This document shows, piece after piece, positions 20,448 through 27,984 of a stretch of 64,000 bases of DNA (positions are counted from its first letter, which is position 1; each line of letters begins with the position of its first letter). Location: the NCBI RefSeq assembly GCF_014145335.1, contig NZ_JACIVI010000001.1, forward strand, positions 930,001-994,000. The letters run 5' to 3'. Both the position numbers and the translations under genes were made by a program. The notes beneath the pieces were generated by a model. That model was not told where the DNA came from and made no database searches. It saw only the letters and a list, made by a program, of their open reading frames with translations. This DNA is from Aquariibacter albus (GTDB taxonomy: Bacteria > Pseudomonadota > Gammaproteobacteria > Burkholderiales > Burkholderiaceae_C).

Positions 20448-21350
20448 GTGCCGCGTCCGGCACCGGTCCAAACACCCCCTGCCGTGCCCGCCCGTTCCCC
20501 CAAAGTCAAGACCTACCGCGTCCTGCCCGCCCCCAGTGGCCAGGGTCCGGCCGCCAAGCCGCCCGCCACCCTGCCCGTGCAGGAAGGCCGCCGTCGGCGC
20601 CCGGCCGGCAGCGGTGCCCCCCTGCCCTTCCGCGGCCCGCCCGGCAGCTGGGTCGAGCCCCAGGACGAGCACGACCCCGAAGACCTCGCCGAAAGCATCT
20701 ATGTCGGCGGCCCCGCCCCCGACGAAGACCCAGACCCCGCCGAGCCCGAAGGCAGCGGCCGCCCCAGCCGCACCCGCCGCAAGACCGACGCCCTGGCCGC
20801 CCAGCGCCTGGGCGAAGCCCTGCTCGAACTGCCGCTGGCCCGCCTGAAAGCCCTGGACCTGCCCGAACGTGCCTTCGACGCCATCGTCATGGCGCAGAAG
20901 ACCAAAAGCTTCGAAGGCCGACGCCGCCAGCTGCAATACGTCGGCAAGATCATGCGCGGGCTGGACCTCGACCCCCTCGAAGAAGCCGTGGCCGCCCACC
21001 AACTGGGCCGCGCCCGCGAAACCCTGGCCCTGCACCGCGCCGAACGCTGGCGCACCGAACTGCTGGCCAGCGACGAAGCCTTCGACCGCTGGGCCGCCGA
21101 ACACCCCGCCAGCGACCTGCACCGCCTGCGCGCCCTCGTCCGCAAAGCCCGCCAGGAAGCCGAAGACCGCCCCGACACCACCCGGGCCGGCACCGCGCCG
21201 CGCCAAGGCCGCAGCTACCGCGAGCTGTTCAACTGGCTGAGGGATCGGCTGGCCTCGGCAGTGAATGCCGCGGCGGCCGGACGGCCGGCAGGGGCGGCGG
21301 TGAGGCCGCAAGCGGCGGAAGACGAAGGGCAGGACGAACCGGCGGATTGA
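20448..21350 (+). CDS. darP: Ribosome assembly protein YjgA (DarP)
   Basis: DarP/YjgA binds pre-50S ribosomal particles. Residues ~110-260 hold the all-helical domain (LALARLKAL-like core, then QKTKSFEGRRRQLQYVGKIM and ALVRKARQEAE). Before it lies a ~105-residue Pro/acidic extension and after it an Ala/Asp-rich tail. The GTG at 20448 is the earliest start; the GTG at 20484 is equally possible since neither has a clear ribosome site. The neighbourhood breaks down right after the stop, where IS remnants begin. Confidence 0.9.
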   Translation: MPRPAPVQTPPAVPARSPKVKTYRVLPAPSGQGPAAKPPATLPVQEGRRRRPAGSGAPLPFRGPPGSWVEPQDEHDPEDLAESIYVGGPAPDEDPDPAEPEGSGRPSRTRRKTDALAAQRLGEALLELPLARLKALDLPERAFDAIVMAQKTKSFEGRRRQLQYVGKIMRGLDLDPLEEAVAAHQLGRARETLALHRAERWRTELLASDEAFDRWAAEHPASDLHRLRALVRKARQEAEDRPDTTRAGTAPRQGRSYRELFNWLRDRLASAVNAAAAGRPAGAAVRPQAAEDEGQDEPAD

Positions 21351-21360
21351 GGGCAGCCCG

Positions 21361-22050
21361 CCAAGGTCGATTCACGCAGTTCGGCCCGTGGCTGGGGCTG
21401 GTGCACAGCCAGAACTTCATCGGCGGCCAAGCCAGCATGGGGCGCATCCCCGGCGCGGCGACCACTAGCCGCGCACCCTGCGGGTCCAGGGCGCGAAGTC
21501 AGTGGTCAACGCCGCCCACACCCGCACCGATCCGATCAGCCGCTGGGCCTTGGCGCTGAAAGAGCGCTCGGGCTGGCAGAACGCTGTGGTGGCGCTGGCC
21601 AACAAGAACGCGCGCATCGTCTGGGCGCTGCTGGCCAAGGGGCGCGTGTTCGATCCGAATCACGTGTCGGTCAAGCCGGACGAGATGCCAACGGTACGGC
21701 CCATCTTGCCGGCCGTGACGCCAACCTGAAACCCACCCACGACCCAACAAATTCTTCCCCGTAGACCTGCGTTCGAAGATGCAATTCATAGGTCAGACCG
21801 GCAGCAGGCACGCTCGACCAACCCTGTGCCGCGCCATTCGTGGCGACGGCGGCGAGTGAATGGAGCCCTGCTGAGCGCTTGGTATCTCGGCCCGCACCGA
21901 TTCCCGAGTGCAACAAGGCCGCCTGTAGATGTGCAGTCTGTTCTCTGTGGCGCTGCATCGAAACCGAACTCAGGTCGTGAGGAAAACAGCAAAGGCGCCT
22001 ATCGATACCGCCCAAATCAATCCGCTTGATTAACCGGGAAGTCCCTGTAG
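21361..22050 (+). pseudogene. Decayed IS110/IS1111-type element (transposase 3' part and right end)
   Basis: The 5' part reads as a transposase fragment in two frames. FGPWLGLVHSQNFIGGQA at 21381-21434 matches FAAWLGLVPGQYSSGGKT of the intact copy. After a frameshift near 21470-21500, DPISRWALALKERSGWQNAV and NKNARIVWALLAKG match its C-terminus. About 320 noncoding bases follow (21730-22050), like the long 3' tail of the intact copy. The piece ends in GGGAAGTCCCTGTAG (22037-22051), the same right end as the intact element. The 5' half is gone. The insertion point is an attC half site. Confidence 0.82.
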
Positions 22051-22054
22051 AGGG

Positions 22055-22061
22055 GTTAGGT
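22055..22061 (-). other. attC half site (R'' core ACCTAAC) of the lipoprotein cassette
   Basis: On the minus strand ACCTAAC fits the inverse-core consensus RYYYAAC and lies 22 bases past the stop of the lipoprotein gene, where an attC should begin. The rest of the attC is replaced by the right end of the decayed IS, which begins about five bases further on. Confidence 0.65.
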
Positions 22062-22083
22062 CACACTTGCGCCTCGCCAGCGA

Positions 22084-22755
22084 CTACTTCTTGCCAGCGT
22101 AATTCGGTTCATTGAATCCGCTCACGTCAAACTCGAAGACTGGAGCGCCTTCTTGATAGACGTTCAACGAAAGTCTGACAATTTTCGCCTTACGCAACTT
22201 TGCGAAGAAGCGATCATAGTTCCGGATGAACACTGTCTCAGAACTATTGTCAGCGGGCCCGACTGCGGAGAATCTTTCTGGCTTTCCTTCGTCAAATCTA
22301 ACAAGAACATCGCAGTTTTCATATGATCGACACAGTAGCTGGCCACGTTCAATTGAGAATATGACGTCCCGTCCGTACTTTGGATCAGTTCGTAGCGAAA
22401 GCCTGCCGTGCTGCGCACCGGCGTATGGAGAACCGAAATTGACGGTGTTGGTGCTCAGAACGAAGGCGTGACGAGTGGCTCCGCCGGTCATCTTGTCTTC
22501 GCGGACATCGTAAGTCCACTGCTGCCCAGATGGCTCTGAATTTAGTTCTGGTGCAGGTTCTGAAGGCCTTGTCGTCGATGTAACCTTCCCGGCTGGCGTA
22601 GCTGCTGGCGCCGAGGTCGTCTTGGCTCGCTCAGCCGCAAGTTCCGCCTCCAACTTGGAAATGCGGTCCCGCGCCGCTTTCAGCTCGGTTTGGTCAGAGC
22701 ATCCGGAGGCGAAAAAGATCAGGGTTGCAGCAAGAGCAAGGCGGCAGCGTGTCAC
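22084..22755 (-). CDS. Putative cassette-borne lipoprotein of unknown function
   Basis: A 223-residue protein with GTG start. Residues 1-19 form a lipoprotein signal with lipobox ASGC (Cys19). Residues 22-45 look like a short coiled coil (KAARDRISKLEAELAAERAK), then a Thr/Pro linker and a ~140-residue globular part with no domain I recognise (WTYDVREDKMTGG, LVRFDEGKPERFSA). Base composition is clearly more AT-rich than the flanking chromosome. It sits between a GTTAGGC core upstream and an attC half site downstream, so it is an integron gene cassette. Confidence 0.8.
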   Translation of the reverse strand: MTRCRLALAATLIFFASGCSDQTELKAARDRISKLEAELAAERAKTTSAPAATPAGKVTSTTRPSEPAPELNSEPSGQQWTYDVREDKMTGGATRHAFVLSTNTVNFGSPYAGAQHGRLSLRTDPKYGRDVIFSIERGQLLCRSYENCDVLVRFDEGKPERFSAVGPADNSSETVFIRNYDRFFAKLRKAKIVRLSLNVYQEGAPVFEFDVSGFNEPNYAGKK

Positions 22756-22792
22756 GGAAGCATCCCTGGCAAGAGATAGGGTTGGTTGTTTG

Positions 22793-22799
22793 GCCTAAC
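22793..22799 (-). other. Cassette recombination core GTTAGGC (R' site)
   Basis: On the minus strand GTTAGGC fits the GTTRRRY core where IntI cuts. It begins the lipoprotein cassette, whose GTG start is 38 bases on. It is the right-hand arm of the attC of the preceding cassette, separated from the other arm by the intact IS. Confidence 0.75.
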
Positions 22800-22806
22800 G
22801 AATGAA

Positions 22807-22908
22807 AGGGACTTCCCCGTCCCGAGCTAGCCGCGTGTAGCGGCGACCGGCATCAAAGTGCCACGATGAGGTTGCGAATCTCATCAACTCACTCGAAAGG
22901 GGAAGTCC
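22807..22908 (+). promoter_or_regulatory. Structured leader of the IS transposase
   Basis: GGACTTCCCC at the left end (22809-22818) is repeated in inverted form, GGGGAAGTCC, at 22899-22908 directly before the ATG. Between them are three small hairpins (GCCGC/GCGGC, GGCA/TGCC, GATGAG/CTCATC). The AAGGGGAAG element can also serve as ribosome site. It may control transposase expression after circularisation. Confidence 0.5.
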
Positions 22909-23925
22909 ATGGCCATTGTGTGCGTCGGCATCGACTTGGCGAAGAACGTGTTTGCCCTGCACGGGGTGGATGAGGCGGGCAAGCCCGCGCTGGTGCGCCC
23001 GGCGGTGCCGCGGGCCAAGCTTCTGGAGGCTCACGCCGCGCTGCCGCCTTGCCGGGTCGCCATGGAAGCCTGCTCGGGTGCGCATCACTGGGCGCGCCAG
23101 TTCCAGCAGCTCGGCCACACCGTCAAGCTCATCGCCCCTAAGTTCGTCATCCCTTACCGGCTCTCGGGTCAGCACGGCAAAAATGATGCAGCCGACGCTG
23201 CCGCCATATGCGAAGCCGCCCAGCGCCCCAGCATGCGCTTCGTGCCCGCCAAGCGCCTGGAGCAGCAAGGTCAGCTGTGCCTGCACCGCGTGCGCCAAGG
23301 CTTTGTCGAGCAGCGCACCGCCCTCATCAACCGCATCCGCGGCCTGCTCAGCGAGTTCGGCATCGTGCTGCCGCTCAAAGCCGCCACGGTGCGGCGCGAG
23401 GCGCTCTTGCACCTGGAGGACTTGCCCGGCTGGGCCAACCTCGCCGTGGGCGATTGCTTGAGCGAGGTCGGCAGGCTCGACGAGCGCATCCGGGAGTACG
23501 ACCGGCACCTGAGCCAACTGGCCCGCCAGAGCGAAGCCGCCCGGCGCCTGATGCGCCTGTCGGGCATCGGAGAGACCACGGCCACGGCGCTGATGGCGGC
23601 CATCGGTCATGGCCACGACTTCGCGTGTGGACGCCAGTTCGCCGCCTGGCTGGGCCTGGTGCCGGGCCAGTACAGCTCGGGCGGCAAGACGCGGCTGGGG
23701 CGCATCACCAAAGCAGGAGACGCCTACCTGCGCAGCCTCTTGGTGCTGGGTGCCAGGGCGGTGCTGGCCGCGGCCAAGAACAAGGCCGACCCGATCAGCC
23801 GCTGGGCCGTGAGCCTGCAGGAGCGGCGCGGCGACTGGAAAGCGGTGGTGGCCATGGCGGCCAAGAACGCGCGCCTGGCCTGGGCGGTGCTGGCCAAGGG
23901 CGAGGACTTCAAGCTGCCGGCTTGA
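22909..23925 (+). CDS. IS110/IS1111-family DEDD transposase
   Basis: A 338-residue transposase with an N-terminal RuvC-like DEDD domain: D9 (GIDLAKN), E53 (AMEAC), D93 and D96 (KNDAADA). The C-terminal Tnp_20 domain has a helix-hairpin-helix (LSGIGETTATAL) and the conserved serine segment SSGGK near 255-260. Length is normal for the family and no frameshift is seen, so the gene is probably active. Recombination in this family is guided by an element-encoded RNA. Confidence 0.95.
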   Translation: MAIVCVGIDLAKNVFALHGVDEAGKPALVRPAVPRAKLLEAHAALPPCRVAMEACSGAHHWARQFQQLGHTVKLIAPKFVIPYRLSGQHGKNDAADAAAICEAAQRPSMRFVPAKRLEQQGQLCLHRVRQGFVEQRTALINRIRGLLSEFGIVLPLKAATVRREALLHLEDLPGWANLAVGDCLSEVGRLDERIREYDRHLSQLARQSEAARRLMRLSGIGETTATALMAAIGHGHDFACGRQFAAWLGLVPGQYSSGGKTRLGRITKAGDAYLRSLLVLGARAVLAAAKNKADPISRWAVSLQERRGDWKAVVAMAAKNARLAWAVLAKGEDFKLPA

Positions 23926-24281
23926 GCGGCACGCTGCCCACCGATCAACCTGCTCAACTGGAGACCACAACACCGATTTCTTCCGCCGCATGACCGGCCT
24001 GTCGTTGATGAGCAAAGGTTGGACCTGTGCGGGGTGGTTCTGGTGAATTCAAGGGAGCGGAAAACCGGCTCCGACTAAGGATTGAGAACCCCCGCGCGCG
24101 TCTTCACATCAGGGTCCGCAGCACTTTGAAGCTGCCGCAATGACCGTTTGTAGCAACCCCAGTCCGCACTTGCTCTGCAGACAACGATCAAACCCCAAAC
24201 GCTGGCGGCGATTCAAGACCCCGAGTTCCGACCTCGTTGGCTGCGCCAACAAGATCGGCTGGTTTTCTTGTTGCTATTCGT
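23926..24281 (+). ncRNA. Candidate seekRNA/bridge-RNA region of the IS
   Basis: A 356-base stretch without a credible gene between the transposase stop and the right inverted repeat. In IS1111-group elements the guide RNA is encoded downstream of the transposase, so this is where it should be. Short inverted repeats are present (for example GAGCGGAAAACCGGCTC near 24055). The decayed copy keeps a tail of similar length. I have not been able to fold or match the guide to its target. Confidence 0.4.
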
Positions 24282-24298
24282 GGGGAAGCCCTTGTAGC

Positions 24299-24414
24299 AG
24301 AGTTAACCGGGCGGCGACGGGTGGACGCCAGGCCCGCGCGGTGCATGATGAACCAATGCGCCGCGCGGGCCTGGTGGCCAGCCGTTGGCGCTCCGGTTGA
24401 ACGACCTGTTAGGC
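24299..24414 (-). other. attC site of the ATPase cassette, interrupted by the IS
   Basis: Read on the minus strand: R'' GCCTAAC (24414-24408, overlapping the TAA stop of the gene), spacer AGGTC, L'' GTTCAACCGG, a strong central palindrome (CCAGGCCCGCGCGG / CCGCGCGGGCCTGG) with a 19-base loop, then L' CCGGTTAAC. The matching R' GTTAGGC is now 1.5 kb away at 22793-22799 because the IS has inserted between L' and R'. The order and imperfect symmetry are those of integron attC sites. Confidence 0.82.
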
Positions 24415-26229
24415 CCCTGTCTTCGGGCCTCTCGGTTTGTGGGAATGCTTCTTTGATGACTTCTGCGTTGGCTGCTTTCTAGCAGCGTCCTGCTGTCGCG
24501 ATGGCTGACTTCTCTTGGACGAAGTTGCGGAGAGTGCCTGCCCATTTGACTTGGGTCGTCGATCGTGGAATCTACGTCGTTGTGCTCGCCGCTTTGCTGG
24601 AACAGAGTCCGGCGTAACGGCGTGCGCCTTCATTCCAAGATCAAGCGATTTCGCAATGCCAGGGTTGACGAGTAAGACACCAGTAGTCTTCACCTTCGGC
24701 GCCACGTTCATCAGTGTCCGCTCACGGTATGCGAAGTGAATGAAGCGCTCTTGCTCCTGGCCTAGCAATTCACGGTAGCCGATTACATTGACATCGAAAA
24801 AGAACTGCAGCAGTGCTTCCGGGTCCCTCAGGTATTCTGTCGCTGCAACTTTCTCACCGTCGATCCACGTCTTGAATGAGTTGAATGCCCTCTCGTACTC
24901 GGGATACGTAAACTCGCGCTTGCCATGGAGATACTGAAAGAGCTTGAGGAAGAGATTGAAGTCATTCTGCTCCATGTAGAATGAGGCATAGTTTCTTACC
25001 TCTCCCAATAAATAGTCGGCAAAGAGGCGAGTAAATGCCCCGTCTTTGACAATCTCACTGGGAAATCTTGTTTCAACTCCCTTGCCCTGTTGCTTCACGA
25101 GTAGTTCCCTAGCAATCTTCATGAAGGTGAGCACATCTCGTGGCTTTTGAAATGACGAGCGCAGGAGCCTGCGAAAGATCTGGTCCGATTCAGCAGAAGA
25201 CAGATAGTGATCTGCTGCCTCAACAGGGTCAACTTCAAATGTTTGTTGACGGGCGAAGAACTGTCCAGCCGCCTTGTAAAGATTTGACCTTCGCATCTCT
25301 TCCTCTGTGGTGGTCCATTCAAGGAAGACTGCGTTGTCCCTTAGGCGAGAGTTTGAGTTGTACAGATTTAGGGCGTTGAAGACGTCGGGCCTGACCAGCA
25401 ATGCAATCTTGATTCGTCCCTTTGAATCACGAATGTTGCCAAAGAATGTTGTATTCAAATCCCATGCCGCCTCCCCCAGTCCCTTTACGCACGCAAGATA
25501 GTCCTTGTACGCGACGGACTCTGGTCGGTAGTCAATCCCATCTATGAAGAGAACATGATTTCTTCCCAATCGAAGATCCGAAAGGGCAATTTTGAGTCGT
25601 CGCTCTTGTTCCAATAGATGATGTCTGATCTTCTCGGTCTTGGTTGACTCTCGTTGCTTGTCCTCAAGTGAGATACTGGCAATGCCTTCCTTTCCCGCTG
25701 AGCCCTTGTCAGTGGTTTCACTGACCATCTCAAAGGCAACTTCAACTTCCGGATTCAAGGCTCCGGAGTTGAATGCCTCAATTTCGGCTTCGATGGCATC
25801 AAACTTGCCGGTAAAGCTTGAAAGGAACCCCTTCGACTTCTGGGCTAGCGCTTGAGCAACCATGTTTAGCAACATGGGCCGCCAGATGTTGGCATAGTCG
25901 CTGTAGTCGAGTTTGCCCTTTGCTTTGAGCGCAATAAACCTCTTGTACTGGCTCTCGGTCATGGTCGAGAGTTTGCAGCGATGTTCCTTAACTTCATTGT
26001 TGTCGAGAAAGGCTGCGTACGCCGTTTTGCCTGAGCCCTTCTCTCCGATCAAGAAGTAGACCGATGGCCCAAGGCACTCTTCGAGTGACTCCGTCTTGAG
26101 AAAGATACGATTGAAGAATTCCTTCTGTTGCCTAGTCTTGTAGTTGACTGCATCGTTGAATGGGTCGCTGAGGTTGTTCAGCGTGGTCCATGGCCACAGG
26201 TACTTCTGATTCTCGAAGAGCGTGCTCAA
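24409..26229 (-). CDS. Cassette-borne large P-loop ATPase (Sll1717-like)
   Basis: A 606-residue protein with TTG start preceded by GGGAG. Walker A is GEKGSGKT (62-69) and Walker B is HVLFIDGID (D230). It resembles the family annotated as Sll1717-type P-loop ATPases; I recognise no nuclease or other effector domain. The last ~55 residues are very basic (KRRAQRRRFHDRR, then KKHSHKPRGPK), suggesting nucleic-acid binding. The gene is AT-rich compared with its surroundings and occupies the first cassette next to intI, so the integron promoter may drive it. A defence role is possible but only inferred. Confidence 0.75.
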   Translation of the reverse strand: MSTLFENQKYLWPWTTLNNLSDPFNDAVNYKTRQQKEFFNRIFLKTESLEECLGPSVYFLIGEKGSGKTAYAAFLDNNEVKEHRCKLSTMTESQYKRFIALKAKGKLDYSDYANIWRPMLLNMVAQALAQKSKGFLSSFTGKFDAIEAEIEAFNSGALNPEVEVAFEMVSETTDKGSAGKEGIASISLEDKQRESTKTEKIRHHLLEQERRLKIALSDLRLGRNHVLFIDGIDYRPESVAYKDYLACVKGLGEAAWDLNTTFFGNIRDSKGRIKIALLVRPDVFNALNLYNSNSRLRDNAVFLEWTTTEEEMRRSNLYKAAGQFFARQQTFEVDPVEAADHYLSSAESDQIFRRLLRSSFQKPRDVLTFMKIARELLVKQQGKGVETRFPSEIVKDGAFTRLFADYLLGEVRNYASFYMEQNDFNLFLKLFQYLHGKREFTYPEYERAFNSFKTWIDGEKVAATEYLRDPEALLQFFFDVNVIGYRELLGQEQERFIHFAYRERTLMNVAPKVKTTGVLLVNPGIAKSLDLGMKAHAVTPDSVPAKRRAQRRRFHDRRPKSNGQALSATSSKRSQPSRQQDAARKQPTQKSSKKHSHKPRGPKTGA

Positions 26230-26272
26230 GATGTCTCCCTAGACGAAGAACGTTGATTATGATGTTTCAGGG

Positions 26273-26414
26273 GCCTAACGTGTAATGGACTTCAGCGCGA
26301 CAGCACGTCTGCTGCCGTCTAATTCTCGACTGGGTTGCAGGGTACACGCTTCGTCTCTCCTCTCAAAGAACCGCTCCACACCCTCTCCGAGGGGTGCCAG
26401 CCTGCGCGTTAGAC
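26273..26414 (-). other. attI/recombination region between intI and the first cassette
   Basis: On the minus strand GTTAGGC (26279-26273) is the integration core; the ATPase TTG start follows 44 bases later. Towards intI, 142 bases away, lies GTCTAAC (26414-26408), which fits the inverse core. The outer arms are partly self-complementary (CTAACG near one end, CGTTAG near the other). It is either attI, or an attC-like remnant next to it. Confidence 0.65.
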
Positions 26415-26431
26415 GGCCCAATGATCCGGCC

Positions 26432-27415
26432 ATGGACGCTGCTGCCCCACCCCGCCCGCCCAAGCTGCTGGACCGGATGCGTGAGGCCGTCCGGCTGCGG
26501 CATTACAGCCTGCGCACGGAGCAGAGCTATGTGCAGTGGGTGCGGCGCTTCATCTTGTTCCACGACAAGCGGCATCCGGTCATGATGGGGTCGCCGGAGG
26601 TGGAAGCTTTTCTGAGCCATCTGGCCAGCGACCGCGGGGTATCGGCGGCCACGCAGAACCAGGCGCGCTCGGCGCTGCTGTTTCTCTATCGTGTGGTCCT
26701 GCAGGTGGAATTGTCTTGGCTGGACGATGTGGTGGCGGCCAGGGTGCCGAAACGCCTGCCCGTGGTGCTGACACCCCGCGAGGTTCAGGGTTTGTTGGCG
26801 GCCATGTCCGGCGTGCCGGGTTTGATGGCAGCGCTGCTGTATGGCGCCGGCCTGCGCCTGCTTGAGGGTTTGCGGCTGCGGGTGAAGGACCTTGAATTCG
26901 AGCGCCGTGAAATCATCGTGCGCGAGGGCAAGGGCAGCAAGGACCGGGTGACGGTGCTGCCTGAAAATCTTTTGCTGCCCTTGCAGCAGCATTTGAGCGC
27001 GGTGAAGGCCCTGCATTTGCAAGATCTGGCCGACGGGCTCGGCGATGTGGCACTGCCCGATGCCTACGCGCTGAAAAGCCCCGGAGCGGCACGGCAGTGG
27101 GGGTGGCAATGGGTGTTTCCCAGCCCGACGTTCAGCACGGACCCGCGGAGCGGTGCGCGACGCCGCCACCATCAGCATGAGCAAACGATCCAGCGCGCGG
27201 TGGCGCAGGCAGCCCGCACGGCGAGGCTGGCCAAACCCTGTTCACCGCACGGGCTGCGGCATGCCTTCGCGACGCACCTGCTTCAGTCCGGTGCCGACGT
27301 CCGCACGGTGCAGGAGCTGCTGGGCCATGCCGACGTGCGCACCACCATGATCTACACCCATGTGTTGAACCGCGGCGGGCGCGGGGTGCTGAGCCCGCTG
27401 GACCGCTACGGGTGA
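26432..27415 (+). CDS. intI: Integron integrase IntI
   Basis: A 327-residue tyrosine recombinase. The catalytic set is present: R142 ([10 protein letters not shown]), HGLRH (H273, R276), LGHADVRT and Y308 (IYTHV). The IntI-specific insert between the two conserved boxes is visible at about 207-231 ([20 protein letters not shown]), which separates it from XerC/D and phage integrases. The ATG at 26432 gives the usual IntI length; the longer open frame to 26285 would overlap the recombination site. It is divergent from the cassettes, as in all integrons, and appears intact. Confidence 0.95.
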   Translation: MDAAAPPRPPKLLDRMREAVRLRHYSLRTEQSYVQWVRRFILFHDKRHPVMMGSPEVEAFLSHLASDRGVSAATQNQARSALLFLYRVVLQVELSWLDDVVAARVPKRLPVVLTPREVQGLLAAMSGVPGLMAALLYGAGLRLLEGLRLRVKDLEFERREIIVREGKGSKDRVTVLPENLLLPLQQHLSAVKALHLQDLADGLGDVALPDAYALKSPGAARQWGWQWVFPSPTFSTDPRSGARRRHHQHEQTIQRAVAQAARTARLAKPCSPHGLRHAFATHLLQSGADVRTVQELLGHADVRTTMIYTHVLNRGGRGVLSPLDRYG

Positions 27416-27467
27416 TGAAGCCACCGGCGCCGCCCCACCCTCCCGGGTTGCGGGGGCCTGAGCCCCG

Positions 27468-27863
27468 TCACGCGTCGTACTTCAGGTACTTGAACCGCGG
27501 ATCGTCGTTCGGCGTGCCTTCCAGGGCGCTGCCTTCTTCCTGGCTGGGCTGCCACATCACCACCTCGTCGATCTTGCGGGCGAGCTGGAAGTCCTTGTCG
27601 GTCACGCCCTTGGCGGCGTGGTTGACGAGCTTGACGGTGACGAAGGCGTAGCTGACGGTCAGGTCCGGGTGGTGCCAGGCGGCTTCGGCCAGGTGGCCGA
27701 CGGTGTTGACGACCATGAGGGTAGCCTTCCAGCCGCTGGTCTTGTAGGTGCGGCGGATCACGCCGTCCTGCAGGCGCCAGGCGGGCAGCTCGGCAGCCAG
27801 GCGGGCGTTGATCTCGTCCTCGGTGTAGACCTCGTCGGTCCCTTTGCGGCGCCAGGCGCTCAT
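27468..27863 (-). CDS. phhB: Pterin-4a-carbinolamine dehydratase
   Basis: It dehydrates 4a-hydroxytetrahydrobiopterin in pterin recycling for aromatic hydroxylases. The 131-residue protein has the family core ([15 protein letters not shown], then [18 protein letters not shown]), including the His-His pair of the active site and [15 protein letters not shown]. The C-terminal ~25 residues ([16 protein letters not shown]) extend past the usual ~105. It lies convergent with intI and marks the return to normal chromosome. Confidence 0.92.
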   Translation of the reverse strand: MSAWRRKGTDEVYTEDEINARLAAELPAWRLQDGVIRRTYKTSGWKATLMVVNTVGHLAEAAWHHPDLTVSYAFVTVKLVNHAAKGVTDKDFQLARKIDEVVMWQPSQEEGSALEGTPNDDPRFKYLKYDA

Positions 27864-27984
27864 GGTGTTCTCCTCGCGGGGTGGCTCTGCGCGGCGCAGT
27901 GCCTGGAATCACTCTACGCGGCGGGGCGGCCCGGGTGGTCTGCGGGGACAAGCCGGGGCCCATGGGGGCCGGGCCGGCCGGGGT

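Larger units (their letters stand above)
22803..24296 (+). mobile_element. Intact IS110-family element of the IS1111-attC type
   Basis: About 1.5 kb with one transposase gene. Its ends carry subterminal inverted repeats: AGGGACTTCCCC at 22807-22818 and GGGGAAGCCCT at 24282-24292 (one base shorter). Subterminal repeats are the mark of the IS1111 subgroup. No target duplication is seen. It lies inside the attC of the ATPase cassette, between the L' and R' boxes. Outer limits are estimated to within a few bases. Confidence 0.85.

Noticed and set aside
24140-24400. 86-codon frame in the IS tail and attC
   Set aside because: It crosses the IS right end into the attC, has no ribosome site and no protein-like pattern.
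26285-26431. Longer intI start at 26285
   Set aside because: The extra 49 residues have no IntI similarity and would overlap the recombination site.
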